A stretch of DNA of 64,000 bases. It comes from Peromyscus leucopus. Its lineage: Eukaryota; Chordata; Mammalia; Rodentia; Cricetidae. A program made the translations under genes and the position numbers. Below, piece after piece: positions 22,346-32,574 of the stretch. Every line of letters begins with the position of its first letter. Position 1 is the stretch's first letter. The notes under the pieces were generated by a model. It worked only from the letters and a program-made list of their open reading frames with translations. It did not search any database and had not been told where the DNA came from. Location: the NCBI RefSeq assembly GCF_004664715.2, contig NC_051071.1:33816030-33880029 (forward strand). Direction: 5' to 3'.

Positions 22346-23850
22346 AGACCAGACTGTAGAACAGGGACCAATGTCTGGACCCTGCTAGTAGACACATTAA
22401 AAACTCACTCTGAGAAGAAAGTTCTAAATAGTTCAAACCACCAGTAGACACAAGACACAAAAGAAACATAAATTCTAAGAGCGAATATCCTTGACTTCCA
22501 AGAGCTGAGCTAAGTGTGTCCCTTAGCTTTGCCAGTCTTTTCAGAGGGGTTGGTTTCTGCTTGGTGCTCTGAAATCACAGTCATATATACAGAACGGTGC
22601 CACACTGCTCGGCAGATCCAAGCATATGTGCACGGAACAGGAAAGACAAGCAACCGTTATGAGACCAGTTGTAACCTGAAGATGTGGGACTAATAAAAGA
22701 CAAGTTCAAGGTCCAGGCTAAGCAGTAACAGAAGCCAGACAGCATGAGGAACAAATGTTTTCATGAAAAGAATAGAAACTAGTGCAGGTCCTGAGATAAA
22801 CGCAGGAATTATAACGACACCGACAGTAGAAGGGCTGAGGGCTCCCCAGAAAGCAATGTCGGGCTCCCCAGCAAGCAATGCCATGCTCCCTGACTGAAAA
22901 ACTGGCTCTACTCAACTCAACAGCGTACTTAAGCCAGAAAGACACAAGGACCAATAGGAGGCCTCGGGGACAATGAGGAAGACAATGTGGGCTTGGTGTA
23001 CAGAAGGAAATCTCTGAAGGGAAGTCTGACATCCCTGGGGCTCAGCGTCCCGAGTCTCCTAGCTCCTCTCTGCAGGATGGACTTGAAAGTAACCCGACAG
23101 CGGTGCCTTCCTGTTTCTCAGGCCTCCTCCCTTCTCTCCTGTGAGAGCTGTCAGTGCCGGAATGAAGTTCCTGTGACAGCCGTTAATAAAAGCATGCACA
23201 GCCAGGAAGCAGTGAAAGGGGAGGCTTCACTCACTTGTTTTCTGGCGAGAACTATCACAGGAGACTCGGCTGGGACCGCAGCCGAGTCCACAGACACCAC
23301 AGCCTACCCAAAACGCACTCCTGTCAGGATGGCTATCTACAACCATCATTTTAGCCCTGAGCCAGTGCCAGGTTACAGTGGACTCCGGGATACTCCAGAC
23401 ACTAATAATCCAAGGATTATTGATGTAGAGTAATTTACTGATCCTCCTGGTCTTGTCTTTAAAGTGTCCATCTACTCCACTCTCCACAGGCTTTGGTGCC
23501 CATGTGCACTTCTGTCTTGCTGTGATGCTATTTACTTGTTCTTAAACAGATGCCATGATTCTTTAGGGTGCCTCCCTCTGTGTCTGTTGCTTAAAGTTCC
23601 ATACCCCAATTCCTCCTCTGACTCCTCCTTCAGCTTGGCTATCTCTCCTATGTTTAGTTTCGGCTTCCTCTGACTTATAACATGCTGTAGAAATCCCTCC
23701 TGCACTAAATGCTAAGCCGCCTTTTACTCTGCAAACATTCTGTGTTTTTTCCTCCTCCTCTCTACTGCCATGGCTCTCATCCTGTCTTCCCCATCACCTC
23801 CACCCCGTGTTAACTATAAATCCCATGACAGCCAGAACTAAAGTAGACAC
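22346..23850. other. Unassigned stretch with a 148-codon frame
   Basis: The plus-strand frame 22987-23433 is one of the longest not obviously inside a repeat. It has no membrane segment or domain I recognise, several weak ATGs and no clear splice context. A small direct repeat ('ggctccccag.aagcaatg') sits at about 22840-22880. It may be part of an unrecognised repeat. I do not call it a gene. Confidence 0.35.
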
Positions 23851-23854
23851 TCCA

Positions 23855-23965
23855 CAAATTCATCTATTTATTCACTTGACGCATATTTACTAAATAGATT
23901 CTGTGCCAGACACTGAAGTGAAGGGCTGAACAAGCCAGATGAGGTCCCTGCCCTCATCTCTCATT
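23855..23965 (+). repeat. Ancient mammalian repeat remnant
   Basis: 'tctatttattcacttgacgc', 'ctgtgccagacactgaag' and 'ggtccctgccctcatct' match the same L2/MIR-age motif order as 3080-3200. Confidence 0.5.
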
Positions 23966-23976
23966 CTTTGGAGGAC

Positions 23977-23982
<6 letters not shown>

Positions 23983-24034
<52 letters not shown>
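23983..24034 (+). repeat. (GT)n microsatellite
   Basis: About 26 uninterrupted GT units. Confidence 0.97.
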
Positions 24035-24039
<5 letters not shown>

Positions 24040-24474
24040 CAACCGAATAAAACCAAACAGGATTACAGATTGTTTAAGTGGCATGACAAAAACAGTATGA
24101 TAACATGAAAGAGGACAACCGATTAGTACCATTAGGTCTCAGTCTTTGGACCCTGGGAGAACACATCACCTGCAACTGGAGCCATGTTCTGTCATTGGAC
24201 ACTAATAAGGAGGACATCTTAGAAAGCATCAGGCACTGAGGTCCTGGGGAAATCATAGGTCAGTGGTGGGGGGCTGATGATGGAACCAGAGATGTCAATC
24301 ACCAGTGATGGGGATTTTGTCAGATACTCATGTGGGGCTGGGGTGGTGGAGGGAAAAATGAGAAGCATGTCAAAGACTGAAGATAAGTTTGCTAGAAGGG
24401 CCCCTGGTGAAGGAGACTTGCCACCCTGTGGTGCAGAAAACCAACAAGCCTGACACTTTCCTAAGTCCCTGGGT

Positions 24475-24645
24475 TGGAAACGGCCCTTCCACTTACTAAC
24501 TGCATGATCTTGGCTGCATTCTCATCTCCCCATGCCTTAGCTTGCTCATCTGTGAAATAAGAGCAGTGTGAGGGTGAAGTCATTACATCATGTGAGGATT
24601 AGATCAATTCACATAAACTGTTCAGAACGGGACAAACACTTAGTG
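24475..24645 (+). repeat. MIR SINE
   Basis: 'ccacttactaactgcatgat', 'cttagcttgctcatctgtga' and 'tgtgaggattagatcaattc' give the MIR order clearly. Confidence 0.75.
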
Positions 24646-25315
24646 AGTGAGTGGGACATGAGTGGCCACTGTGACCGAGTTTACGAACACAGAAGAATCT
24701 GCCCCAGGAGGAAACGCAGTGAGGCATTACAGGAAAGGTCTGGAGAGGAGAAGAGATGGTGAATGACTCCAGGGTGCCCAGCCAGCCTTCAGCAGCTTTA
24801 CCTTTGTCCGTGAATGACCACGGAGAGAATCCATTGTGTCTAGAGCTACCCTGTAGGTTAGAACCAAGTTAGGAAAAACAAAGGACATGCCCTCCATCCT
24901 CAACAGCACATTTGCAGCACTAAACATCAGAAAGGAAGGCTAAACACCCAGGAAAGATGCCAGCCAGCAGGTAACCAGTGCTGAACTATGCAACCAGATC
25001 CCAAAGATGGGAACAAGGAAGAGTTTACCTATGTTTATAAGGTGCCAGACATTGCCACGTGGCCTTTTGCATGGCTTTCCTGCTTGAATTCAACCAAAGG
25101 GTATGTATGCATTATACCACTTCCTCCAAAGATAAGACTTCTGGGAGACTCCAGAGAAGGCAGAAAGATAAATCTAGAAGCTTCATGAAGATGCAAGGTT
25201 TAGGCTCAGCCCGAAAGGAATGAAAAAAGTGTTTAACACAAATAGCTTTTGATTTAATTTTTACCTGTTTGAATGATGTACACGTGTGTGAGCATACGTG
25301 TTTGTGCAGATACAC
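24646..25315. other. Unassigned stretch
   Basis: No recognised repeat or gene. Confidence 0.45.
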
Positions 25316-25317
25316 AG

Positions 25318-25318
<1 letters not shown>

Positions 25319-25359
<41 letters not shown>
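25319..25359 (+). repeat. (GT)n microsatellite
   Basis: About 20 uninterrupted GT units. Confidence 0.97.
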
Positions 25360-25362
<3 letters not shown>

Positions 25363-25399
25363 GGAAGGCCATAGGGTTACATCAGCATTTTCTTCAGTT

Positions 25400-25637
25400 G
25401 CCCTCCACTTTATTTATTGAGGCAGGGTCCCTCACTTTAGCCCAAAGCTGGACAGTTTAGCTAGTCTAGCTGGCCAGTTTGTTCCGGGAAATCTCCTGCC
25501 TCTGAGAACTGAATCCTAGGATGACACATAGATTGCCTTGTCCACCCTGCATTTATGTGGGTCCTGAGGATCAGCATGCTGGTCCTCATGCTTTCATGGT
25601 AAACATTTTACCCACTGAATCATCTCCCCGACCCCTA
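25400..25637 (-). repeat. B4 SINE (B1/ID composite)
   Basis: In antisense: a B1-like 'gaggcagggtccctcacttt' portion, 'tggccagtttgttccgggaa', then 'gtgggtcctgaggatc' and the tRNA-like end 'ttacccactgaatcatctcc'. Nearly complete. Confidence 0.75.
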
Positions 25638-25649
25638 TTCAATACTTAT

Positions 25650-26838
25650 TAATTTAGTAGGTCTACATGCAAGTTAGTGGGTTCTTATCACTGACTCTTC
25701 ATCCTCGTATGTTCTTACACATTCGTCTCATTCACTCCACTGGCCTGCCTGAGCTCCTCCCTTCTCTAGCTGCTCTGCTTTCTTCTCCCAGGTAATTTCC
25801 TCTTCTGCTTCCCTGTTATTTGTGGTCCATGACCCTATTTCTTACCTCCCTTAAGATTTCTTCCTCATCTCTCACAATCTCCTTATGGCTTCCTGACCTG
25901 CAAAAACACAGTATATACATACAGTATTGGCCCTTCTGAGTCTAGCTTATTTTCCTTGACATAACGATTTCTGGCTGTACTCCATTTTCTGCAAATATCA
26001 TGATTTCATTATTCTTTGTGGCTGTATAAAAGTCCATGGCATATATGTACCACACTTTAAAAAAAAATGATCTATTATCAGTTGATGGAGCACCTAAGCT
26101 GGGTTCGTTTCCTAGCTGTTGTGAATAGAGCAGCAACGGACATGGACATGCAGGTATCTCTGTGGTATGTTGACTTACATTCCTTTGTGTGTATGTCTGA
26201 GAACAGTGTAGCTAGGTCACAGGGCAGTTCTATTTTCAGTTTTTAGGAGACCTCCTTATTGGTTTGCATAACGACTCCACAAGTTTACGCTCTCACCTTC
26301 AGTGAATAAGGACTCCTCTTTCCCCACATCCTCACAGCATTTGTTGTCAATGTTTCTTGAGAGCTATTTATGACTTTAGTGAGGCGGAATCCGAAGGCAC
26401 TTTAGACTTATTGCATTTTCCTGATGGCTAGGATGCTGAATGCTTTTTCAAAATTTTTTTGACTACTTGTATTTCTTTCTTTTTTTTTTTTTTTAACTGT
26501 CTAATCAGTTCATATCCCACTTATTGGCTGGGTAATCTTGTTTTGAGTGCTTAATTTTTGCAGTTCTTTATATACTCTAGCTATAAATCCTGTCTCATAC
26601 ATAGTTGGGAAATATTTTTTTCCTGTTCTGTAGGATACCGCTTCACTGTGGTGATCGTTCCATTCCTGTGCACTTTCTTAGTCCCATCTGTCCACTCTGG
26701 TGTTATTTTCTGTGTTCTCAGTGCCCTGTTCAGAAAATCCTTACCTGTGCTTCTGTCCCAAAGTGTTTCCCCTCTGGTTTCCACCAGTGGTTTCAAAGTT
26801 CTTCTACTGGTAGAAATCTAGTTTTCCCAGCTATCTGT
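25650..26838 (-). mobile_element. L1 LINE, 3' portion (old)
   Basis: Antisense L1 3' UTR and ORF2 3' end: 'gctgtataaaagtccatggc', 'gttgtgaatagagcagcaac', 'tttctagctgtt'-like modules and 'cagttctttatatactctag'. Riddled with stops, so dead. It continues at 29888 after a B1 and a mys insertion and again at 30718 after a third insertion. The 171-codon plus-strand frame at 26605-27120 runs antisense across this L1 and into the B1, and is not a gene. Confidence 0.85.
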
Positions 26839-26848
26839 GCTGGGTGGT

Positions 26849-26890
<42 letters not shown>

Positions 26891-27048
26891 AGCGCACGCC
26901 TTTAATCCCAGCACTCAGGAGGCAGAGCCAGGAAGATCTCTGTGAGTTCGAGGCTAGCTTGGTCTACAAAGGAGAATCCCTGTCTCAAAAAAAAAAAAAA
27001 AATAACAACAATAAACAAACAAAAAACAAAAACAAAAACAAAAAAGAG
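26839..27048 (+). mobile_element. B1 SINE with expanded GGC repeat
   Basis: The B1 left end 'gctgggtggtgg' runs into (GGT/GGC)n (about 26842-26892). Then 'agcgcacgcctttaatccca', 'ctgtgagttcgaggctagct', 'gtctcaaaa' and a long A/AAAC tail follow. The target duplication gctatctgt is at 26830-26838; its downstream copy begins at 27049 and is split by the mys element. The triplet expansion lies in the 5' promoter part of the SINE, just upstream of the usual box A position. Confidence 0.92.
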
Positions 27049-27054
27049 GCTATC

Positions 27055-27398
27055 TGTAGCTGGAGGGCTTCTCTCCAGGTTCCCCAAGCCCCGCAGTCCC
27101 ACAATCCACTTATAAGATAATCACTCAGACGCTTATATCACTTATAAACTGTATGGCCGTGGCAGGCTTCTTGCTAACTGTTCTTTTATCTTAAATTAAC
27201 CCATTTCTATAAATCTATACCTTGCCACGTGGCTGGTGGCTTACCAGAGTCTCTACATGCTGCTTGTCCTGGCGGTGGCTGCAGTGTCTCTCTCTCAGCC
27301 TTCCGCTTCCCAGAATTCTCCTCTCTCCTTGTCCCACCTACCTCTTGCCTGGTCATTGGCCATCAGTGTTTTATTTATATAGAACAATATCCACAGCA
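27055..27398 (-). repeat. mys 3' LTR
   Basis: TG...CA-bounded LTR. It is 3' in element sense because the polypurine tract lies on its internal side. Element-sense start is TGCTGTGGATATTG and the end is CTCCAGCTACA. It has TATATAAATAAA close to its 5' end. No difference from the LTR at 29538 was found. Confidence 0.93.
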
Positions 27399-27420
27399 CT
27401 TCCCCTTTTTTCTTTTTTTT
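27399..27420 (-). other. mys polypurine tract
   Basis: On the minus strand a run of A and G ends in AAAAAAGGGGAAG directly before the 3' LTR. It is the expected plus-strand DNA priming site of an LTR element. Confidence 0.85.
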
Positions 27421-28293
27421 AAAAAGGAAGGTTTTAACTTTAACATGGTAAAATTACATATAACAAAACAATTACCGAGCAAGAATTATAGTTACAATAT
27501 TAAAGAAGATGTCCTATCTATCTTATATTTGTGAGTTTAAGGTTTTATATCTAACTTATCTTTTATCATAACTGAGGAAATTACAACTATCTAGTTTTCA
27601 ACCACATCAAAGACCTGAGAAGGAACATAATGGTACCTGAGAAATGGTAGACGGATGCAAGCAACTTCGGGAATCTTGCAAGAGTAGACCAAGACAGCTG
27701 GCAGCCTGGACAGTCACCTGATGTTTCTCAGCATTGTTGGTGCATTCAAATTGGCTACAGGCCTAGAGTATCTGACAGACCATTTTCAGAAGCAGGAATT
27801 CTGAGAGACCATCTTACCCTGTCTTGGCAGAGTACAGTGGTCGCTTTCCTTGTGTCCCGCTTGTCCAGAAAGGACAGCATTGCATTTGTACTGTCAGCCG
27901 TCAAGGCAAGGGCAGTTCTTTGCCCAGTAGGCCATTTTGTGCCAAAAAGACAAACTTCCAAATGGAAATGTCTTAGAAGCCCAACATTCTCTCGGGATCA
28001 ATTGGTGCAGCCAGGAGCAATTGTGTCTCACATCAACAGAATTTTAAGTTATTTAAATGCCATATTCTCTAGGTCTATGAAGTGTTTGAAGATTACCTAT
28101 CTATCTGAAATATATCTATGTATACCTAGAAGACTTAACTAACATGGCTACAAATATGATTATCATAGATGACTGATTATTAATCTATTTTTAATCATCC
28201 ATTACAATTTTAAATGAGTTAAACATAATACCTCAAACAAGAATAGAAATATATATATACAGTATAACAAAATTAACTTTAAGTTTGTATTAA

Positions 28294-28369
28294 TAAACTA
28301 AAATTTTTACCAATGTAAAACATTTTAAACATAAACTAAAATCTATACCAATGTAAAACATTTTAAACA
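28294..28369 (-). repeat. 38-bp tandem duplication inside mys
   Basis: Two 38-bp copies (28294-28331, 28332-28369) differ at only a few bases around 'aaatttttacc' versus 'aaatctatacc'. This is an internal duplication in the AT-rich part of the element. Confidence 0.9.
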
Positions 28370-29517
28370 AGTTGTTCTTTAAAAGTAGGTTTATTAATCT
28401 ACCCTTTTATCTTATCATCTCCATATCCTCCTATATATCTATATTATATCCCCTTTTCTTTTTTAGAAAGAGATCACATTTATAATCAACCTGTTTTAAA
28501 TAAAAATATTGGTTTCTCTCTGTCCCACACCAGAGGGCTCTTCTGATTTGGGACACAAGAATCTCTTAACCATTTTTTTTTTTTAAAGCAATATGTCTGG
28601 GTTTAGAGGGGGAGTGAGCCAATTCCACCTCTAAAGCCAGCTTGGTATATTTGGGAATTTGGGCGTAGCATGTCTTACTACTTCCTGCTGGAGGGGGGCG
28701 CTGTATCTTATGGGGACGCAAAGAAAATTTTAGACCTATGGGGTAGTCCGTGAGGCTGTATTGTGTGAACCAGTTGCCTTGAAACCGATCTGGATGTTGG
28801 ATCATCTGGGCCATGGTGTCATCGGAGTCCTTTCAGGGGGTCTTGGCTGGTGAAACCTGATGTATCTTAATCTGGAACAAGTCCACAGCCTCTGGCTTTC
28901 TGTGGAAACAAAAGCAGAACCTCTTTTCCAAAGTAACATATTCTTATATCCAAATTTTGAAGTCAAGGTACCTTTAAAATATACATTTTGGCATAACTCA
29001 GCAGCTTTTGTAATCAAATGTTTTTCTTTAGTTATGAATATCAAAGAGAACATAATCCAGATTCTCTGTGTGGTAGCCATCTTTATGTGGCTTATGTTTT
29101 ATATTACCTTGAGCCTATTGCTTTAAACTGTACCATTGTAAGCCTGAAACGGCGCTGTGGCTGCTGGCTCCGCCCACTTCAGCTTCCCAACATGGCAGTG
29201 GTACATTTTCCGCCAGCTCTGGGAGTCATCAAGTCTCAGAAATAGTGGGTCTAAGCTTTTATCAAAGCAGCGTGTAGCCCAGAAACCTCTTTTTTTTAAA
29301 TACTAGTAAAGACTAAATCTACCACACAGCTTAATTTGCCGCTGGCAGATGCCTCATTTCCGCCATACTGCCGGTCAAACGCACCCGCCAGGAACCCGCC
29401 AGTGTCCAAACTTGCGTTTTGCGGCATCTAGCTGCCCGTATGAGACAAGAAGCAGGAACCTGGTTTTGGCTCTGTTTAGAATTGGTTATTAAATATTTTC
29501 AGGTTTAAGGTGGAAAC

Positions 29518-29535
29518 TCGAGCCGTTGGGCGCCA
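29518..29535 (-). other. mys primer-binding site, tRNA-Lys
   Basis: Two bases after the 5' LTR (element sense) comes TGGCGCCCAACG, complementary to the 3' end of tRNA-Lys(CUU) including CCA. The following GCTCGA complements the tRNA further in, after skipping 4 tRNA bases. This defines the element strand. Confidence 0.85.
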
Positions 29536-29537
29536 TT

Positions 29538-29881
29538 TGTAGCTGGAGGGCTTCTCTCCAGGTTCCCCAAGCCCCGCAGTCCCACAATCCACTTATAAGA
29601 TAATCACTCAGACGCTTATATCACTTATAAACTGTATGGCCGTGGCAGGCTTCTTGCTAACTGTTCTTTTATCTTAAATTAACCCATTTCTATAAATCTA
29701 TACCTTGCCACGTGGCTGGTGGCTTACCAGAGTCTCTACATGCTGCTTGTCCTGGCGGTGGCTGCAGTGTCTCTCTCTCAGCCTTCCGCTTCCCAGAATT
29801 CTCCTCTCTCCTTGTCCCACCTACCTCTTGCCTGGTCATTGGCCATCAGTGTTTTATTTATATAGAACAATATCCACAGCA
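29538..29881 (-). repeat. mys 5' LTR
   Basis: 344 bp, same sequence as the 27055 LTR. It is 5' in element sense because the primer-binding site adjoins it. Confidence 0.93.
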
Positions 29882-29887
29882 GCTATC

Positions 29888-30350
29888 TGTTCTCCAATGT
29901 CAAAATTAGGGAGTGCTATTTCAGGGTCCCCTAGTCTATTCCACTCTTCTACATGTCTGATTTTGTGCGGTATGCTGTTTTTATCATCATGGGTCTATAA
30001 TTTGAGATTGGGTGTTATGATACCTCCAGCGCTACTTTCCACTAACAATTGCTTTATCAATTTAGGGTCTTTTGTGTCTGCAAATCAACTTTAGGATTGT
30101 TTTTTGTAGTGCTGTGAAGAATGTCACTAGAGTTTTTATGGAGATTGCATTTAACCTACAGATTGCTTTTGGTAATGGGGCCACTTTCTTAATATTAATT
30201 CTGCCTATCCATGACCATGGGTGGTCTTTCCATTGTCTAGTATCTTCTACCATATGTTCCACAGTATCTTAATGTCATCACTGTAGAGGACTTTCACTTT
30301 GTCGGCTAGGATTATTCCTAGGTTTTGTTGTTTTATTTTCTGAAGCTATT
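29888..30350 (-). mobile_element. L1 LINE, continuation after mys
   Basis: Antisense ORF2 sequence: 'agtctattccactcttctac', 'ttgctttatcaatttagg', 'gattgcttttggtaatgggg', 'gcctatccatgaccatgggt'. It joins the 25650-26838 segment once the B1 and mys are removed. Confidence 0.85.
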
Positions 30351-30717
30351 GGTTTGTTTGATTTTTTTGTTTTGTTTTTTGTTTTTGTTTTTGTTTTCTT
30401 ATCCCACCTGATCCCTCCTATTCCCATTCCCACCAAAACCCAATCCACCCACAAAATCTATTCTATTTCCCATTCCCACAGAGATTCATGAGTCTTCTCA
30501 GGGCCCTCCTTGGTACTTAGCCTCTTTGGGTCTGTGAACTGTAGCATGATTATCCTTTACTTACCAGCTAATATTCACTTATAAGTGAGTACATACATAC
30601 TATGCTTTTCCTTCTGGGTCTGGGGGGCCTCACTCAGGATGATTTTTTTTTTTCTGGATTCAACTGCATCTGCCTCCTAAGGGCTGGGATTAAAAGTTCA
30701 TGCCACTACTGCCTAGC
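30351..30717 (-). mobile_element. L1 3' end fused to a B1 piece, inserted in the older L1
   Basis: Flanked by a 14-bp duplication, tttctgaagctatt (30337-30350 and 30718-30731). In minus-strand order: a B1 5' fragment (about 30717-30653, 'gggattaaaagttcatgcca' in plus), a short A run, the 3' end of L1 ('ataagtgagtacatacatac' and 'ggtctggggggcctcactca' in plus), and an A/CAAAA tail (plus-strand T-rich 30351-30400). Only one target duplication encloses both parts. Confidence 0.8.
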
Positions 30718-31540
30718 TTTCTGAAGCTATTATGAATGAGATTTTTTTCCCCTAAGCAAGTTCATTTTTGATGTATAGAAAAATCTAAGGATTTTAGTAT
30801 GTTGATTTTGTATCTTGCTACTTTGCTGAACATGTCTATCATGTCTAAGAGTTTCCTGGTGAGAATTTAGACTCGTCTAAGTATAAAGCCATATGGCTCA
30901 CAAATAGAGATAATTTGGGTTCTTCTTTTCCTATTTGTATCTCTTATGTCGTTCTCTTGTCTTACTGCTGTAGCTTAGACTTCAAATAATAAAGAGAGTT
31001 GGGGGGGCACCCTTGTCCTGTTCTTGATTTTAGGGAAAATGCTTTCAGTTTTCCCCTAGTCAGTACAATATTTGCTGTATGTTTTTCATATGTAGCCTTT
31101 TTTATGTTGAGGTGTGTTCTTTCTATGCCTAGTGTCCTCACCGTTTGTATCATGAAGGGATGTTGAACTTTCTTGAAGGTCATTATTCCACTGACTGAGA
31201 CTGAGATATGATTGATTGAGACTGAGACATGATCGCTGTCCCTTTGCATTCATGTGCTGAATTGCACTTACTGATTTGCATGTGTTAAACTAACCTTGCA
31301 CCCATGGACTAAAACCAACTTGGTCACAGCGTAGAATGTTCTTAATGTGTTCTTGAATTCAATTTCCAACTATTTTATTGAGGGTTTTTTTTTCCATAAT
31401 TACCAGGGAAATTGGCCTACAGTTTCCTTCCTTCCTTTCTTTCTTTCTCTTTCTTCTTTCTTTTTTCCTTCCCTTCTTTCTTTCTTGCTTTGTTATCAGG
31501 TAATGCTGGCTCTGCAGAATGAACTTGATAGTGTTGGATG
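30718..31540 (-). mobile_element. L1 LINE, ORF2 reverse-transcriptase region
   Basis: Continuation of the host L1 in antisense: 'gtatcttgctactttgctga', 'acccttgtcctgttcttgat', 'tgttaaactaaccttgcacc', 'gggaaattggcctacag'. A (TTTC)n tract is embedded at 31421-31487. No intact frame. Confidence 0.85.
31421..31487 (+). repeat. (TTTC)n tract
   Basis: TTCC/TTTC units within the L1 relic. Confidence 0.9.
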
Positions 31541-32574
31541 GTGGTGTTTAAGTAGAAGGACAAATCCTAGAGGGACTAGGGTAGCAAAATCAAGCAGAAA
31601 TAAAGGGCAAGCCACAAATATAAGCCATTTGTTCATTATACAATAATTATTTAGATAATAATTTCCTTGTGGCCATGTTTTCAAAACATAGCAAGAAGTA
31701 GATGAAATACACTTTTAAAAGGTATTTTATTCAACTCAATTTTTGCAACCAGTTACCACTCCAACATTTGAACTGTGTAAAAAACGTTGAGATGCTGCAC
31801 ATTGTTTTCAGGGTAGTACACAGACACAGTGCACAAGCAGCCATATTTTGAGTGCTCTGTCGTTACACGTGCTACCAACTTGGACTGCAAAGGTCAAGGA
31901 ATGGTATTTATCAAAGTGTCTCCACGGCTAGGTCACCTTACAAATCAGCACTGATGGAATCTACCCAATCACATCCTTAGGGAAATACCAGAATTATTCC
32001 ATTTTACAGAGGACCCCAACATACAGAAGTTTAACCCCTGAAAAGTGTACTGGCATATGACTTACACTCAGTCCTGGGTATATGGTATACGCAGGCTTAG
32101 CACATCTCTAAGGTGTTGGGCACTTACCTGCGGGGATTTTGCACATCAAAGGCACGACGATGCTGATCAGGAAGAAGCCCCAAAGATGCCGACATCAGAG
32201 TCATCATCAGCCTACACTACGCGGGACTGGATTTGGAGGTTTTGGAAGCACATAACATGGAAAGTCACCAAACAAACATAAACACTTTCCTCTTTCAGTT
32301 GAATGGGAATGGAAACACCTGTAAGCTGCTCCCCAACAGCAAAGCTACAAAGGGGTGGTTCCCAAGGGCACCTGGGGGCATAGATATCTAACCTCTGTTG
32401 CAGAAGAGCTCTCACTGAAGCAGCCCCTAGATGGGGTCTCTTTGGCTGGCCAGGCAAGATGGATTTCACACTTTTTGCCAGATCTTTGTTGTCAGTCCCT
32501 AAAATTGTTAAGAGAGGAAGAGTGGCGATATCAAAATTAATAATTAGTGACCTGAAAGGGGGACAGTAGGAGTT
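31541..32574. other. Unassigned stretch
   Basis: No repeat recognised. A 78-codon plus frame (32045-32281) and an 85-codon minus frame (32469-32212) have no family resemblance or splice support. Confidence 0.4.

Larger units (their letters stand above)
27055..29881 (-). mobile_element. Complete mys-type LTR retroelement
   Basis: 2827 bp, bounded by two 344-bp LTRs that are identical by eye and by a perfect 6-bp target duplication, gctatc (27049-27054 and 29882-29887). Orientation is minus. A polypurine tract abuts the 27055 LTR, and a primer-binding site matching the tRNA-Lys(CUU) 3' end abuts the 29538 LTR. Size, LTR length and duplication length fit the mys family known from Peromyscus, a non-autonomous class II-type (betaretrovirus-like) element. 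The internal part has no long open frame; the largest sense-strand frames are 92 codons (29080-28802) and 82 codons (28814-28566), with no recognised gag/pol motif. It must have used helper proteins, possibly from a MysTR-type relative. Confidence 0.93.

Noticed and set aside
26605..27120. 171-codon plus-strand open frame, the longest in the window
   Set aside because: It runs antisense across an L1, through the GGC-expanded B1 and its A tail, and into the mys LTR. It is composite repeat sequence, not a gene.
29705..30094. 129-codon frame, and its twin at 27222-27422
   Set aside because: Both start inside the identical mys LTRs on the strand opposite to the element. The shared translation is a by-product of LTR duplication.
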